64,000 bases of DNA from Bacillota bacterium. GTDB taxonomy: Bacteria; Bacillota; Dethiobacteria; DTU022. A program made the position numbers and the translations under genes. The notes under the pieces were generated by a model. That model had not been told where the DNA came from, did no database searches, and saw only the letters and a program-made list of their open reading frames with translations. The stretch lies in assembly GCA_029782095.1 (NCBI GenBank), contig JAKOVL010000103.1, positions 1 to 64,000 on the forward strand, in the 5' to 3' direction. This document shows, in pieces, positions 16,826-25,940 of this stretch (the stretch's first letter is position 1; the number at the start of each line of letters is the position of its first letter).

Positions 16826-17320
16826 ATGAAACGGATCAACCAAATTTTAAAAAATGAGCAATACTGTTTATATCTCTTAAAAAATAAAGCCCTGGAAGAA
16901 TACCGCCATTTCTGCCGCCACGACTTTGATCATATGCTGACCGTGTCCCGCCTGACCTATTTGCTTCTGCTTGAAAAGGGCCCCACAGCCATATCCAAAG
17001 AGATGGCCTATGCCGCCGGGCTGCTTCATGATATCGGGCGCTGGAAAGAGTACCAGGACGGCACAGACCATGCCGCTTACAGCGCCTGCCTGGCCGACCC
17101 AATCCTGACACAGGCTGGATTTACCGCAGATGAGAAAGAGATCATTTTAAAAGCAATCTCGCAACACCGCCATAAAGAGCAGGATCATGGACATCGTTCT
17201 CCCCTGAGCGAAGCGCTGCACCGCGCCGACAGTCTTTCCCGGCTCTGCTTCCAGTGCAGCGCTGCCGGGGCATGCAAATCGGTTAAGACCCGGCCCCATC
17301 GGCAGGGGTTGCAATACTGA
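16826..17320 (+). CDS. HD-domain phosphohydrolase in the folate operon
   Basis: 164-residue HD-superfamily protein. An upstream His (HDFDHM, about 32-37), the HD pair in AGLLHDIGRW (about 68-77), a following His (DHAAY) and a later Asp (RADSLSRL) make up the usual metal-binding set. A cysteine cluster (LCFQCSAAGAC, C-x2-C-x5-C) near the C-terminus is unusual. It sits between folE and folP with short spacing, so a role in the pathway is likely. The missing step there is removal of phosphates from dihydroneopterin triphosphate, and the archaeal MptB enzyme, which acts on a related pterin phosphate, is also an HD protein. The function is inferred from context only. Confidence 0.75.
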   Translation: MKRINQILKNEQYCLYLLKNKALEEYRHFCRHDFDHMLTVSRLTYLLLLEKGPTAISKEMAYAAGLLHDIGRWKEYQDGTDHAAYSACLADPILTQAGFTADEKEIILKAISQHRHKEQDHGHRSPLSEALHRADSLSRLCFQCSAAGACKSVKTRPHRQGLQY

Positions 17321-17336
17321 AAGGAAGAAAAATTTT

Positions 17337-18515
17337 ATGGAGACCTGTTTATACCAGATTTTCGACCCGGAACAGGAGCTCAAAGAGCTGGGCTGTGACA
17401 ATATGGGTATAGCCTTAATGGCTCCCAAAGCCCGCTTTTACACCCTAAAAATACGCGGCGTCGATTTGCGGAGCGCCATGCTGATCAAGCAGGAAGCCCT
17501 TTCGCAGGGTGCTGAAGCATCCCTCCCCCATGAAACGATGACCCTTCAACTTAAACAATTTGACCTGTTGTTGATGGGCACCGAAAGTCAGCTGGAAAAG
17601 TTGTGTTCAAAACTAAAGCTTCAACAAGGCGAGCTGGCCCGGCTGGGCGAAGATATCCTGGATAACCTGCACCACGCCAGGCGGCGGTACCAGGATTTGC
17701 AGCTGGGCCGCTATCGCCTGCCCCTGGGTAAGCGCACCCTCATCATGGCTATACTCAATCTTACGCCCGATTCGTTTTCAGATGGTGGCAAGTACAACCA
17801 GCTAGATGCGGCCCGGGCCCGGGCCCGCCAGATGGTGGACGAAGGCGCCGATATTATTGACCTTGGGGGAGAATCCACCCGGCCCGGATATGAACCGGTA
17901 AGCGCCGAAGAAGAGATCCGGCGCGTATTGCCGGTTATAGAAGCTTTGAAAAAAGATCCGGCGATTAATGTGCCGCTCTCCATTGACACTTATAAAGGAG
18001 AGACCGCCCGTGCAGCCCTTGAAGCAGGAGTAGATATGGTCAATGATATCTGGGGCTTAAAAGCAGACCCGGAGATGGCAGGCGTGGTGGCGCAGTACGG
18101 GGCCGCCATCTGCCTGATGCATAATCGAAAATCAACCGATTACCGCGACCTGGTACCGGATATTATCGCCGAGCTAAGAGAATCCCTGGCCCTGGCGCGC
18201 CAGGCAGGCATCGCAGACGAGCGGATCATTATTGATCCGGGAATCGGCTTCGGCAAAGATGTCCAGCAAAACCTCGAGGTTATGCGGCGACTGCGCGATT
18301 TCCGCTGTCTCGGCTACCCTCTTTTACTGGGAACTTCTCGAAAATCAATGATCGGTAAAACCCTGAATTTACCCGTAGATGATCGCCTGGAAGGGACTGC
18401 GGCTACTGTAGCTTACGGCATCAGTGCCGGGGCCGAGATTGTCAGGGTTCATGATGTTAAGGAAATGAAGCGGGTAGCCCAGATGACCGACGCCATGATC
18501 CGGAGGTGCCATTAA
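17337..18515 (+). CDS. folP: dihydropteroate synthase with N-terminal extension
   Basis: 392 residues, about 115 longer than classical DHPS. The C-terminal TIM barrel has all signatures: MAILNLTPDSFSDGG, DLGGESTRPG, NDIWG, and LLGTSRKSMIG. It joins p-aminobenzoate to 6-hydroxymethyl-dihydropterin diphosphate. The first 115 residues (starting METCLYQIFDPEQELKEL) form a separate mixed alpha/beta-looking region I cannot assign. Similar extensions occur in other clostridial DHPS proteins, to my recollection. It lies 16 bases after the HD gene, and its stop is directly followed by the folB start. Confidence 0.93.
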   Translation: METCLYQIFDPEQELKELGCDNMGIALMAPKARFYTLKIRGVDLRSAMLIKQEALSQGAEASLPHETMTLQLKQFDLLLMGTESQLEKLCSKLKLQQGELARLGEDILDNLHHARRRYQDLQLGRYRLPLGKRTLIMAILNLTPDSFSDGGKYNQLDAARARARQMVDEGADIIDLGGESTRPGYEPVSAEEEIRRVLPVIEALKKDPAINVPLSIDTYKGETARAALEAGVDMVNDIWGLKADPEMAGVVAQYGAAICLMHNRKSTDYRDLVPDIIAELRESLALARQAGIADERIIIDPGIGFGKDVQQNLEVMRRLRDFRCLGYPLLLGTSRKSMIGKTLNLPVDDRLEGTAATVAYGISAGAEIVRVHDVKEMKRVAQMTDAMIRRCH

Positions 18516-18875
18516 TTGAAAACCCGGATCAAGATCAACGATATCGTCTGCTATGGCTACCACGGGGTTCTGCCGGAAGAGCAGCACTTGGGCCAGGCAT
18601 TTAGAGTAAATCTTGAGCTTGGCCTCGATTTGCCTGCGGGAGTTGATGATCGCCTGGAGAATACCGTTGATTACCGCCTTGCCGTGGAGATGGTGCAACA
18701 GGTAATGACCGGGCCGCAGCGACTTTTACTGGAGACCCTGGCCGAAGAAATAGCCGACCTTGTCCTGCAGCTTCCCCGGGTCCAGGAAGCGACAGTGACC
18801 GTCAGCAAACCCAACCCGCCCATACCTGGAGTCCAGGGCGGTGTATCTGTCGCCATAACCCGCAGCAGGGAGTGA
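18516..18875 (+). CDS. folB: dihydroneopterin aldolase
   Basis: 119-residue enzyme that cleaves 7,8-dihydroneopterin to 6-hydroxymethyl-dihydropterin and glycolaldehyde. NDIVCYGYHGVLPEE at the N-terminus holds the substrate-binding region; a conserved Glu (LGQAFRVNLEL region) and the C-terminal Lys of VSKPNPPIPG are also present. The start is TTG 18516, immediately after the folP stop. Its end overlaps the GTG start of folK, so the three genes are translationally coupled. Confidence 0.93.
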   Translation: MKTRIKINDIVCYGYHGVLPEEQHLGQAFRVNLELGLDLPAGVDDRLENTVDYRLAVEMVQQVMTGPQRLLLETLAEEIADLVLQLPRVQEATVTVSKPNPPIPGVQGGVSVAITRSRE

Positions 18876-19375
18876 AAGTAATGGTCACGGCTTACATGGG
18901 CATGGGATCGAACTTAGGTGAGCGTCTCTCCCTGCTGCAGCGCTCCCTGGAGCTGCTGCAGCAGGAGTACCCAATCTCAATCAGCACTGTTTCACCCCTT
19001 TATGAAACTGAACCGGTGGGGGGGCCGCCCCAGGGCCTTTACTTGAACGCCTGCGCCGCCATAGAAACCGCCCTTCCGCCTGTACTGCTATTAAGGGCCA
19101 TGCAGGAGGTGGAAATAAAACTGGGCCGGGTGCGAACAAGGCGCTGGGGCCCGCGCACTCTGGACCTGGACCTGCTTCTCTATGACACCCTGATCATGCA
19201 TACGCCGACTTTGGTTTTGCCCCATCCCCGCATGACCGAGCGCCTGTTTGTCCTGTCGCCCCTATGCGATATCGCCCCCAACCTGGTCATCCCCGGCACC
19301 CGGAAAACAGTGAGCGAATTGAAGGCCTTGCTGGATCCAGCCGGGGTAAGGCTTTACAGGGAAAACTGGACATGA
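18872..19375 (+). CDS. folK: 6-hydroxymethyl-7,8-dihydropterin pyrophosphokinase
   Basis: 167 residues, typical HPPK. Markers are GSNLGERLSLLQ, YETEPVGGPPQGLYLNAC, and the GPRTLDLDLLLYD metal/ATP motif. It transfers diphosphate from ATP to the pterin before FolP acts. The track start GTG 18872 overlaps the folB stop; ATG 18881 is also possible. It is the last gene of the operon and is followed by a strong terminator at 19481. Confidence 0.94.
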   Translation: MKVMVTAYMGMGSNLGERLSLLQRSLELLQQEYPISISTVSPLYETEPVGGPPQGLYLNACAAIETALPPVLLLRAMQEVEIKLGRVRTRRWGPRTLDLDLLLYDTLIMHTPTLVLPHPRMTERLFVLSPLCDIAPNLVIPGTRKTVSELKALLDPAGVRLYRENWT

Positions 19376-19480
19376 AGCCTTACAAATTTCCGGCATCAGG
19401 CCGGTCCAGCGGAGCCGCCGCCTGGCTGCCTTGACGCTTGAAAACAGGTTTATTCACAGCTACGGGGCGGTTGATGAAGA

Positions 19481-19515
19481 AAGGAGCGGATGCACGCAGC
19501 ACCCGCTCCTTTTTT
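19481..19515 (+). terminator. terminator after folK, shared with the ligase gene
   Basis: AAGGAGCGG pairs with CCGCTCCTT (nine pairs) and is followed by a run of T on the plus strand. The stem also precedes a T-rich stretch on the minus strand, so it probably serves both convergent genes. Confidence 0.8.
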
Positions 19516-19545
19516 CTCCTGGATCCCGCTAATTTTTGCCTTACC

Positions 19546-21309
19546 TTAGAACAGTCCTTTAACCTTGCCGGTCTCCACATCCACGTCGATGCGCCGGAAA
19601 GCGGGGTTGGCGGCAGTACCGGGCATGAGCGAGATGGTGCCGGCAACCGGCACAACAAAGCCCGCTCCGCCATAGGTAAGAATATCGCGGACATAGAGCT
19701 TCCAGCCCTTGGGCACACCCTTGAGCATGGGATTGTCGCTAAGGCTGAGATGCGTCTTCACCATGCAGGTGCCCATCTCTTTGAACTTGGGATCCGCCTC
19801 CATCCGCTTCGCCTTCTCCAGGGCTTCCGCCGAATATTCCACGCCGTCGGCACCGTAAACTTCGGTGGCAATCAGCTCAATGCGCTTGCGCAGCGGTGTA
19901 TCCAGTTCATAGAGGAACTTAAAGTCGTTGGGTTCGTTGCAGGCCTCAATGACCGCGTCGGCAAATTCCAGGGCGCCATCGCCGCCATACTGCCAGTGCC
20001 TGGAAACAGCGACCCTTGCGCCCTCCGCTTCCGCCAGGCGGCGCACCAGCTTGATCTCGTTTTCTGTATCGGTATGGAAAGCGTTGATACAGACCACGGG
20101 ATTAATGCCGGCCTTTTTCACGGTCCTCACATGGTGAATTAAATTCTCGCAGCCCTTTTCTACCCATTCCAGGTTCTCCTGGCTGTAGGCCGGATCCAGG
20201 GGCTGGCCGGGCAGCGGCAGCGGAGCGCCTCCGTGGCATTTCAGGGCGCGAATCGTGGCCACAATCACGGCGCAATGCGGTTTCAAGCCGGACATGCGGC
20301 ACTTCAGGTTCCAGAATTTCTCAAAGCCAATATCAGCGGCGAAACCGGACTCGGTAATGACATAATCAGCCAGCTTCAGGGCAACACGGTCGGCGATAAT
20401 GGAAGACTGGCCAATGGCAATATTGGCGAACGGCCCGGCGTGGACAAATACCGGCTGTCCTTCGAGAGTCTGCAGGAGATTTGGATTAATCGCGTCCACC
20501 ATCCATGCGGTCATGGCCCCGGCCACATCCAGGTCTTCAGTGGTGATGGGGTTGCCCCTCTTGTCATAAGCCACGACAATGCGGCCCATACGCTCGCGCA
20601 TGTCTTTCAAGTCTTTGGCTACGGCCAGGATAGCCATAACCTCGGAGGATACGGCGATGGCAAAGCCGGATTGCATCATAAAGCCGTCTCTCCGGCCGCC
20701 AAGCCCGATAATAATATTGCGCAGGGCCTGGGCGCAGAAGTCAATAATCCACTTCATCTCCACATTGCGCGGATCAATATTTAGCCTCTTCAAGCCGCTG
20801 CGCTCCAGGAAAGCGTCGCTGGAGTTAAATTCATGCTGGATGCGGGAAGTAAGGGCCACCATGGCCAGGTTGTGGGCATTCATGATGGCGTTAATATCCC
20901 CGGTTAGCCCGAGGGAGAACGGGGTCAGGGGAATGCATTGAGCGAGCCCCCCGCCTGCAGCGGATCCCTTTACGTTCATCGTCGGGCCGCCCGAAGGCTG
21001 GCGGATGGTGGCAATAACATTCTTACCGCGCTTGCCCAATCCCTGGGTTAAGCCCATGGTTGAAGTTGATTTGCCTTCGCCCAGCGGCGTGGGAGTAATG
21101 GCGGTCACATCAATATACTTGCCGTCCGGCCTGTCCTTAAGCCGCTCCAGAACTTTTTTGTAATCAACTTTGGCCACATAATGGCCGTGGGGCAGGAGTT
21201 CCTCTTTTTCCAGGCCCAGCTCCTCCGCTAACTGGTAAACTGTCTTCATGTTCGCTTCCGCAGCTTCGGCAATTTCCCAGTCAGCATGCTTGGTCGGATC
21301 CAGTGGCAT
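19546..21309 (-). CDS. fhs: formate-tetrahydrofolate ligase, divergent form
   Basis: 587-residue enzyme that activates formate on tetrahydrofolate using ATP, feeding one-carbon metabolism or the methyl branch of the Wood-Ljungdahl pathway. The ATP loop [12 protein letters not shown] is intact, and the chain ends with the family's GKVKGLF-like tail. It differs from the classic acetogen enzyme at a substrate-site signature: [19 protein letters not shown] where REPSLGP..G.KGGAAGGG is usual, so the Glu next to the formate-contacting Arg is Gln. It is also about 30 residues longer. ATG 21309 follows AAGGAGGG. It is monocistronic, with no other one-carbon gene adjacent, although the folate operon ends just beyond it. 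Confidence 0.9.
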   Translation of the reverse strand: MPLDPTKHADWEIAEAAEANMKTVYQLAEELGLEKEELLPHGHYVAKVDYKKVLERLKDRPDGKYIDVTAITPTPLGEGKSTSTMGLTQGLGKRGKNVIATIRQPSGGPTMNVKGSAAGGGLAQCIPLTPFSLGLTGDINAIMNAHNLAMVALTSRIQHEFNSSDAFLERSGLKRLNIDPRNVEMKWIIDFCAQALRNIIIGLGGRRDGFMMQSGFAIAVSSEVMAILAVAKDLKDMRERMGRIVVAYDKRGNPITTEDLDVAGAMTAWMVDAINPNLLQTLEGQPVFVHAGPFANIAIGQSSIIADRVALKLADYVITESGFAADIGFEKFWNLKCRMSGLKPHCAVIVATIRALKCHGGAPLPLPGQPLDPAYSQENLEWVEKGCENLIHHVRTVKKAGINPVVCINAFHTDTENEIKLVRRLAEAEGARVAVSRHWQYGGDGALEFADAVIEACNEPNDFKFLYELDTPLRKRIELIATEVYGADGVEYSAEALEKAKRMEADPKFKEMGTCMVKTHLSLSDNPMLKGVPKGWKLYVRDILTYGGAGFVVPVAGTISLMPGTAANPAFRRIDVDVETGKVKGLF

Positions 21310-21339
21310 AAAAAACCCTCCTTAAAATAAGTATAATTT

Positions 21340-21353
21340 GGTTAGACCTAACC
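21340..21353. promoter_or_regulatory. palindrome upstream of the formate-THF ligase gene
   Basis: GGTTAG and CTAACC face each other across two bases, about 35 bases before the start codon and just upstream of a TATACT-like -10 on the minus strand. This is a plausible operator overlapping the promoter. No regulator can be named. Confidence 0.35.
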
Positions 21354-21424
21354 TCCTGCGGTTGCAAGGACTGAATGTAATTATTCCACAGAAATCGCAT
21401 AATTCCTACCATTAGTTACTATAT

Positions 21425-22408
21425 TCACATATTTTTTATATCTGCCACCGAGGGTATTGAAGCCAGCGATGCAGCTGTCACCACCGCCCGCTCCACCGCT
21501 TCAGCCACCACTTCGGCAGCGGCTATCCCCACCAGGTTTACATCGGCTTCTTCTTCCCCCAAAGAGAGGCTGAAGATGGTGTCGCCGTCCCACATGGTAT
21601 GCACCGGGTTGATCGTCCTGGCCAGCCCGTCATGGGCCATCTGGGCCACCTTGTGCAAAGCTTCCTTTGAAAGGTTGGCATTGGTCGCGACGATACCCAG
21701 GGTGGTGTTCCCGGGTTCACCCGATGCTCCCCCGCCCATCAGCAGCTCTACGGTTCGATCCATCTTCCCGGTTGCCGGGTTTCGCGGCCCGGCCAACAAA
21801 TTCCCCCTGCGATCAAACACATCACCAAAAGCATTGACCACCACCAGGGCCGCCACGATCAGATCTCCAATGCGACACGAAGCCGATCCTTGCCCTGATT
21901 TTACCGCACCGCCCGGTCCATAGATCTTTGCCACCGTGGCCCCGCATCCTGCACCCACCGACCCTTCGGGCACCGGTCCGTCCGTGGCTTCAAGACAGGC
22001 CCGGTAGCCCATATCTGCATCAGGGCGCACTGCACCGTCTCCCACGGCTAAGTCAAACAAAATCGCCGCGGGGACAATGGGGACATGGTAAGGGCCAATG
22101 GCAAAACCCCGCTTCTGCTCTTCCAGGTAGCGCATCACCCCGCCGGCCGCCTCCAGTCCAAAAGCGCTTCCTCCGGCAAGAACGATAGCTTGAACCTGTT
22201 CCACCAGTTGACCTGGCCGCAGCAAGTCTGTCTCCCTTGTCCCTGGAGCAGAGCCCCTCACGTCAACTGCTGCACGGGCTCCCGCCTCCGCCAGGACCAC
22301 TGTAACCCCCGTTGCCGCCTCCAAATCGGTGGCAACGCCCACTTTCAATCCAGGAATATCCGTCAGACCCGGTATGGCAAACACCCCTTTCGGCCCAAAT
22401 GCAGGCAC
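21425..22408 (-). CDS. P1-family (DmpA-like, S58) aminopeptidase
   Basis: 327-residue Ntn-type hydrolase of the P1/DmpA family, which self-cleaves to expose the nucleophile. GEPGNTTLGIVATNA contains the expected cleavage site and Thr nucleophile, and the N-terminal half has LTDIPGLKVGVAT and VLAGGSAFGLEAAGGV. Family members are aminopeptidases or beta-peptidases with poorly known natural substrates. The track start is GTG 22408; no clear ribosome-binding site precedes it, and GTG codons slightly downstream are alternatives. The amidohydrolase gene starts only 24 bases away on the other strand. Confidence 0.85.
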   Translation of the reverse strand: MPAFGPKGVFAIPGLTDIPGLKVGVATDLEAATGVTVVLAEAGARAAVDVRGSAPGTRETDLLRPGQLVEQVQAIVLAGGSAFGLEAAGGVMRYLEEQKRGFAIGPYHVPIVPAAILFDLAVGDGAVRPDADMGYRACLEATDGPVPEGSVGAGCGATVAKIYGPGGAVKSGQGSASCRIGDLIVAALVVVNAFGDVFDRRGNLLAGPRNPATGKMDRTVELLMGGGASGEPGNTTLGIVATNANLSKEALHKVAQMAHDGLARTINPVHTMWDGDTIFSLSLGEEEADVNLVGIAAAEVVAEAVERAVVTAASLASIPSVADIKNM

Positions 22409-22432
22409 AATTTTGGCATTCTATGCTAAAAT

Positions 22433-23329
22433 ATGAATATGCCGAAGCCGTTTAAAGCAGATAAAAGTGAACAAAAGGTGCCGCCAGGCCATGTAATTCC
22501 GGAATTATGGGATGCCCATATCCACCTCTTCCCTGAAAGATTGATGGGGGCCATCTATCGCTACTTCAGCGCAAACTACCGCTGGCGCCTGCCTTTTCCG
22601 GCCGCCACCACCGCTTTGCTCAAGCACCTGCGCGATGATGGCGTGAAGCGCGCTTTTGTGCTTGCGTACGTTCACAAACCTGGCCTCTCCAGCCAGGTAA
22701 ATCGCTGGCTGGCCTCCCTGGTTGCAGAGCAGCCCTGGCTAGTCCCCTTCGGCGCTGCCCATCCTGAAGATCCGGAGCTGTCATCAGTTCTCAGCGAAGC
22801 GCTGGACCGTTACCGCTTCGCCGGGATTAAGCTGCACTGCCTGGTTCAGCAAATCAGCCCTGATGACGAGAGGCTTTTTCCCATCTACGAGGCGCTGGCC
22901 GAACGCTCGCGGGCCCTGGTTATCCATGCCTCGAATTTTCCCCTGCCGGATCCAAGGCATCTTGGCCTGTCGCGCCTGGCCCGCGTGCTGAAACGCTTTC
23001 CCACCTTGCAGGTGGCAGTTGCCCACCTGGGGCTCAATGAGCTGCCTTTGACCAGGGAGCTGCTGCAGCAATACTGCGGTCTTTACTTGGACACGGCCTT
23101 CGTTTTTCAAAATAACAGTCTGGTGCCGCCCCACGAGGAAATTATTCACCTTATGATGGATTTTCCCGGGCGAATCCTTTATGGCAGCGATTTCCCCTTC
23201 ATCTTAGAGCAGCCGGCAAACGGAATAGAAAGAATCATGGGTTTTAACTTACCGCTGCCTTTTTATCATAAGTTATTTTACCAAAATGCCAGCGATTTTT
23301 TACGCAGGCTCACCATAACTGCGCGATAA
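22433..23329 (+). CDS. amidohydrolase-2-type metal-dependent hydrolase
   Basis: 298-residue TIM-barrel hydrolase. Metal-binding signatures are WDAHIHLF near the N-terminus, the Lys of GIKLHCLVQ, a His in LVIHASNFP and another in VAHLGLNE, and the C-terminal catalytic Asp in YGSDFPF. The substrate is unknown. The ATG directly follows GCTAAAAT with no Shine-Dalgarno sequence, so translation may be leaderless or begin further in. It is divergent from the P1 peptidase gene and convergent with ftsH. Confidence 0.8.
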   Translation: MNMPKPFKADKSEQKVPPGHVIPELWDAHIHLFPERLMGAIYRYFSANYRWRLPFPAATTALLKHLRDDGVKRAFVLAYVHKPGLSSQVNRWLASLVAEQPWLVPFGAAHPEDPELSSVLSEALDRYRFAGIKLHCLVQQISPDDERLFPIYEALAERSRALVIHASNFPLPDPRHLGLSRLARVLKRFPTLQVAVAHLGLNELPLTRELLQQYCGLYLDTAFVFQNNSLVPPHEEIIHLMMDFPGRILYGSDFPFILEQPANGIERIMGFNLPLPFYHKLFYQNASDFLRRLTITAR

Positions 23330-23356
23330 AAAAAAAGAACCCTTAAGGTTCCTTTT
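23328..23356. terminator. bidirectional terminator between amidohydrolase and ftsH
   Basis: GAACC (23337-23341) pairs with GGTTC (23347-23351). On the minus strand it is followed by nine T and serves ftsH; on the plus strand by CTTTTATT and serves the amidohydrolase. Confidence 0.75.
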
Positions 23357-23367
23357 ATTGCTCCCGG

Positions 23368-25305
23368 TTATGGGGTTTGTCTGGCATGATCATCTGCCTT
23401 TTTATTGTCCTCCGGAGAATCTTTCCTTGCGCCTTCGTCTTTTTGGTGGGCAGTGGCTTTGCTGCCACTGTCTCCGGCATGGCTGCGCTTCGACTCCCGG
23501 AGATCGTCAAGTTCCTCCAGGCTTTTCCCTTCTATCAGCGCTTTAATCTCTTCGGCGTCAAGGGTTTCTCTATCCAGCAGTGACTGCGCGATTAGCTCCA
23601 GCTTGTCCCGGTTATTCTCAATGATATCCTGGGCTTTCTGGTAGCAGCTTTCCATGATCCGGCGAATCTCATGATCTATAGCCTTGGCGATCTCTTCGCT
23701 AAAATCTCGATCCCGGGCCAGGTCTCGGCCCAGAAAGACCTGATCATGCTTTTTGCCCAGGGTAATGGGCCCCAGGGCGTCGCTCATGCCGTATTCCATG
23801 ATCATCTGCCGGACAATGGAAGTGGCCCGCTCGAGATCATTCTGCGCCCCTGTGCTGATTTCGTTAAGGACGGTCTGCTCGGCAACCCTTCCAGCCAAAA
23901 GCATGCTGACCCGATCCAGCAGCTCTGAGCGGGTCATATAGTAGCGGTCTTCCTCGGGAAACATCAAGGTATAACCGCCGGCTCGCCCCCGGGGAATAAT
24001 CGAAACCTTATGCACCGGATCGGTATGGGGCAGCAAGTAGCCAACCAGGGCATGTCCCGCCTCGTGATAAGCCACAATTTTTTTCTCAAATTCACTGATG
24101 ATACGGCTGCGTTTTTCCGTCCCGGCAATAACCCTCTCGATTGCCTCTTCCATCTCGCGCATGCCAATGCGCTTGCCTTGCACCCTGGCAGTCAAAAGTG
24201 CTGCTTCATTTACTACATTTTCCAGGTCGGCCCCGGTGAAGCCGGGGGTGCCCCGGGCAATTACTTTCAAATCGACCTCATCCGAGAGAGGCTTGTTCCG
24301 GGTATGCACCTTTAGAATTTCTTCGCGGCCTTTAACATCGGGAAAGCCGACAGTTATTTCCCGATCAAACCGCCCGGGGCGCAAAAGGGCCGGATCCAGA
24401 ATGTCGGGACGGTTGGTGGCGGCAAGAATAATGATGCCTTCATTGACATCAAAGCCGTCCATCTCTACCAGCAGCTGGTTTAAAGTCTGTTCCCGCTCGT
24501 CATGTCCGCCGCCCAAGCCGGCGCCGCGCTGGCGGCCCACCGCGTCAATTTCATCAATAAATACAATGCAGGGCGCATTTTTTTTGGCATTATCAAACAT
24601 ATCGCGGACCCTGGAGGCACCTACCCCTACAAACATCTCCACGAAATCAGAGCCGCTGATACTAAAAAAAGGCACTCCCGCCTCTCCCGCCACTGCCCGG
24701 GCCAGGAGCGTTTTCCCGGTTCCCGGGGGACCCACCAGAAGAATCCCCTTGGGAATGCGGGCACCCAGCTCAAGGTACTTGCGGGGGTCCTTTAGAAAAT
24801 CCACCACTTCCGCCAGCTCATATTTCTCTTCATCAGCTCCGGCCACATCATCAAAAGTAATCTTTTTTCGTTCTCCATCATGCAGGCGGGCCCGACTCTT
24901 CCCAAAGTTCATCACGCGGCTTCCGCCGCCCTGTGTTTGCTGCATGAAAAAGAAGAAAATGCCGATGAGCAAGAGAATTGGAATCATGTAGGTCAACGCA
25001 GTCTGCCAGAATGGTGGACTTTTCGGCGCGTTGGTTCTATAGGCAATATCTTTTTCAAGGAGAAGATCAGATAAATTATGGTCTTCCGGGCGATGCGTTG
25101 TGATCAAACGCCCCCCCTTCAGGGTAGCCTCTATTTCATTGCCATATATTGTAACATCTTCTACCTGGTCTGCTTCTACCTTCTTGATAAACTCATTATA
25201 ATCAATTTTTTCCGGAGGCTTGTCGCTCGTAAACATGGTAAGCAGCAGTACAACTATCAGGGCAATAACCAGGTAAAAGGTTACTTGTCGTAAAAATGGG
25301 TTCAA
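23368..25305 (-). CDS. ftsH: membrane-anchored ATP-dependent zinc metalloprotease FtsH
   Basis: 645 residues. Two N-terminal membrane helices (about 8-26 and 104-122) flank a short extracytoplasmic domain. An AAA module follows, with Walker A GPPGTGKT at 192-199 and Walker B IVFIDEID near 247-254, then the zinc-protease motif HEAGH near 414-418. It degrades misfolded and regulatory membrane and cytosolic proteins as a hexamer. The start is TTG 25305 with GGAGAGGAGGT upstream and a clear promoter at 25344. The hpt-tilS-ftsH neighbourhood is conserved in Firmicutes. Confidence 0.97.
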   Translation of the reverse strand: MNPFLRQVTFYLVIALIVVLLLTMFTSDKPPEKIDYNEFIKKVEADQVEDVTIYGNEIEATLKGGRLITTHRPEDHNLSDLLLEKDIAYRTNAPKSPPFWQTALTYMIPILLLIGIFFFFMQQTQGGGSRVMNFGKSRARLHDGERKKITFDDVAGADEEKYELAEVVDFLKDPRKYLELGARIPKGILLVGPPGTGKTLLARAVAGEAGVPFFSISGSDFVEMFVGVGASRVRDMFDNAKKNAPCIVFIDEIDAVGRQRGAGLGGGHDEREQTLNQLLVEMDGFDVNEGIIILAATNRPDILDPALLRPGRFDREITVGFPDVKGREEILKVHTRNKPLSDEVDLKVIARGTPGFTGADLENVVNEAALLTARVQGKRIGMREMEEAIERVIAGTEKRSRIISEFEKKIVAYHEAGHALVGYLLPHTDPVHKVSIIPRGRAGGYTLMFPEEDRYYMTRSELLDRVSMLLAGRVAEQTVLNEISTGAQNDLERATSIVRQMIMEYGMSDALGPITLGKKHDQVFLGRDLARDRDFSEEIAKAIDHEIRRIMESCYQKAQDIIENNRDKLELIAQSLLDRETLDAEEIKALIEGKSLEELDDLRESKRSHAGDSGSKATAHQKDEGARKDSPEDNKKADDHARQTP

Positions 25306-25343
25306 ACGCTTACCTCCTCTCCACCGCGCATTGTACCTTATCT

Positions 25344-25372
25344 ATTCTAACACACCATAATTCCCTAAGCAA
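25344..25372 (-). promoter_or_regulatory. ftsH: SigA-type promoter of ftsH
   Basis: TTGCTT, 17-base spacer, TAGAAT on the minus strand, about 38 bases before the TTG start. It makes ftsH independent of the upstream tilS-hpt transcript. Confidence 0.6.
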
Positions 25373-25412
25373 CAACAGCGCCAGGAATGTTTATGCAAGG
25401 GATGATCCGCTT

Positions 25413-25940
25413 TTAACCCTCATTGTGGAGGACGCATATATCGGGGAGCTGGCGATACTGTTCATTAAAATCCAGCCCATAGCCGACCACAAAACGATCC
25501 GGAATGGTAAACCCGCAATAATCAGGGTCAAAGGGCACTTTGCGGCGCGATGGCTTATCCAGCAAAGTCACCACTTTCAGCGAGCGGGGCTGCCGGCTGG
25601 CCAGGTTCTCCCGAAGGTAATTTAAGGTAAGGCCGGTATCGACAATATCTTCCACAATTAAGACGTCGCGGCCTTGAATACTTTGATCCAAGTCTTTTAA
25701 GATGCGAACCACCCCGGATGAAGCGGTAGCGGACCCATAGCTGGACACGGCCATAAAGTCTACTTCCACGGGTATTTTCAAAAACCGCATCAAATCGCTC
25801 AAAAAGATAACGGCTCCTTTTAAGACACAGATCAAAAGCGGTGGATGTTCACGGTAGTCACGGGAAATTTCTTCAGCGAGTTCAGCCACTCTCTGCTCAA
25901 TTTTTTCCCTGGAAAGAATTACTTCCAATTCCTGGCTCAT
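25413..25940 (-). CDS. hpt: hypoxanthine phosphoribosyltransferase
   Basis: 175-residue purine-salvage enzyme that forms IMP (and usually GMP) from the free base and PRPP. The PRPP loop VLIVEDIVDTGLTL is unmistakable, and VDFMAVSSYGS is the usual flexible-loop region. Its ATG overlaps the tilS stop by four bases (ATGA), the coupling typical of the conserved tilS-hpt-ftsH block. Confidence 0.95.
   Translation of the reverse strand: MSQELEVILSREKIEQRVAELAEEISRDYREHPPLLICVLKGAVIFLSDLMRFLKIPVEVDFMAVSSYGSATASSGVVRILKDLDQSIQGRDVLIVEDIVDTGLTLNYLRENLASRQPRSLKVVTLLDKPSRRKVPFDPDYCGFTIPDRFVVGYGLDFNEQYRQLPDICVLHNEG

Noticed and set aside
19438-20142. 234-codon plus-strand ORF opposite the formate-THF ligase gene
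   Set aside because: Antisense shadow of a highly conserved gene and it runs through the terminator.
24098-24991. 297-codon plus-strand ORF opposite ftsH
   Set aside because: Antisense shadow; composition rich in Ser, Pro and Arg as expected from reversed codons.
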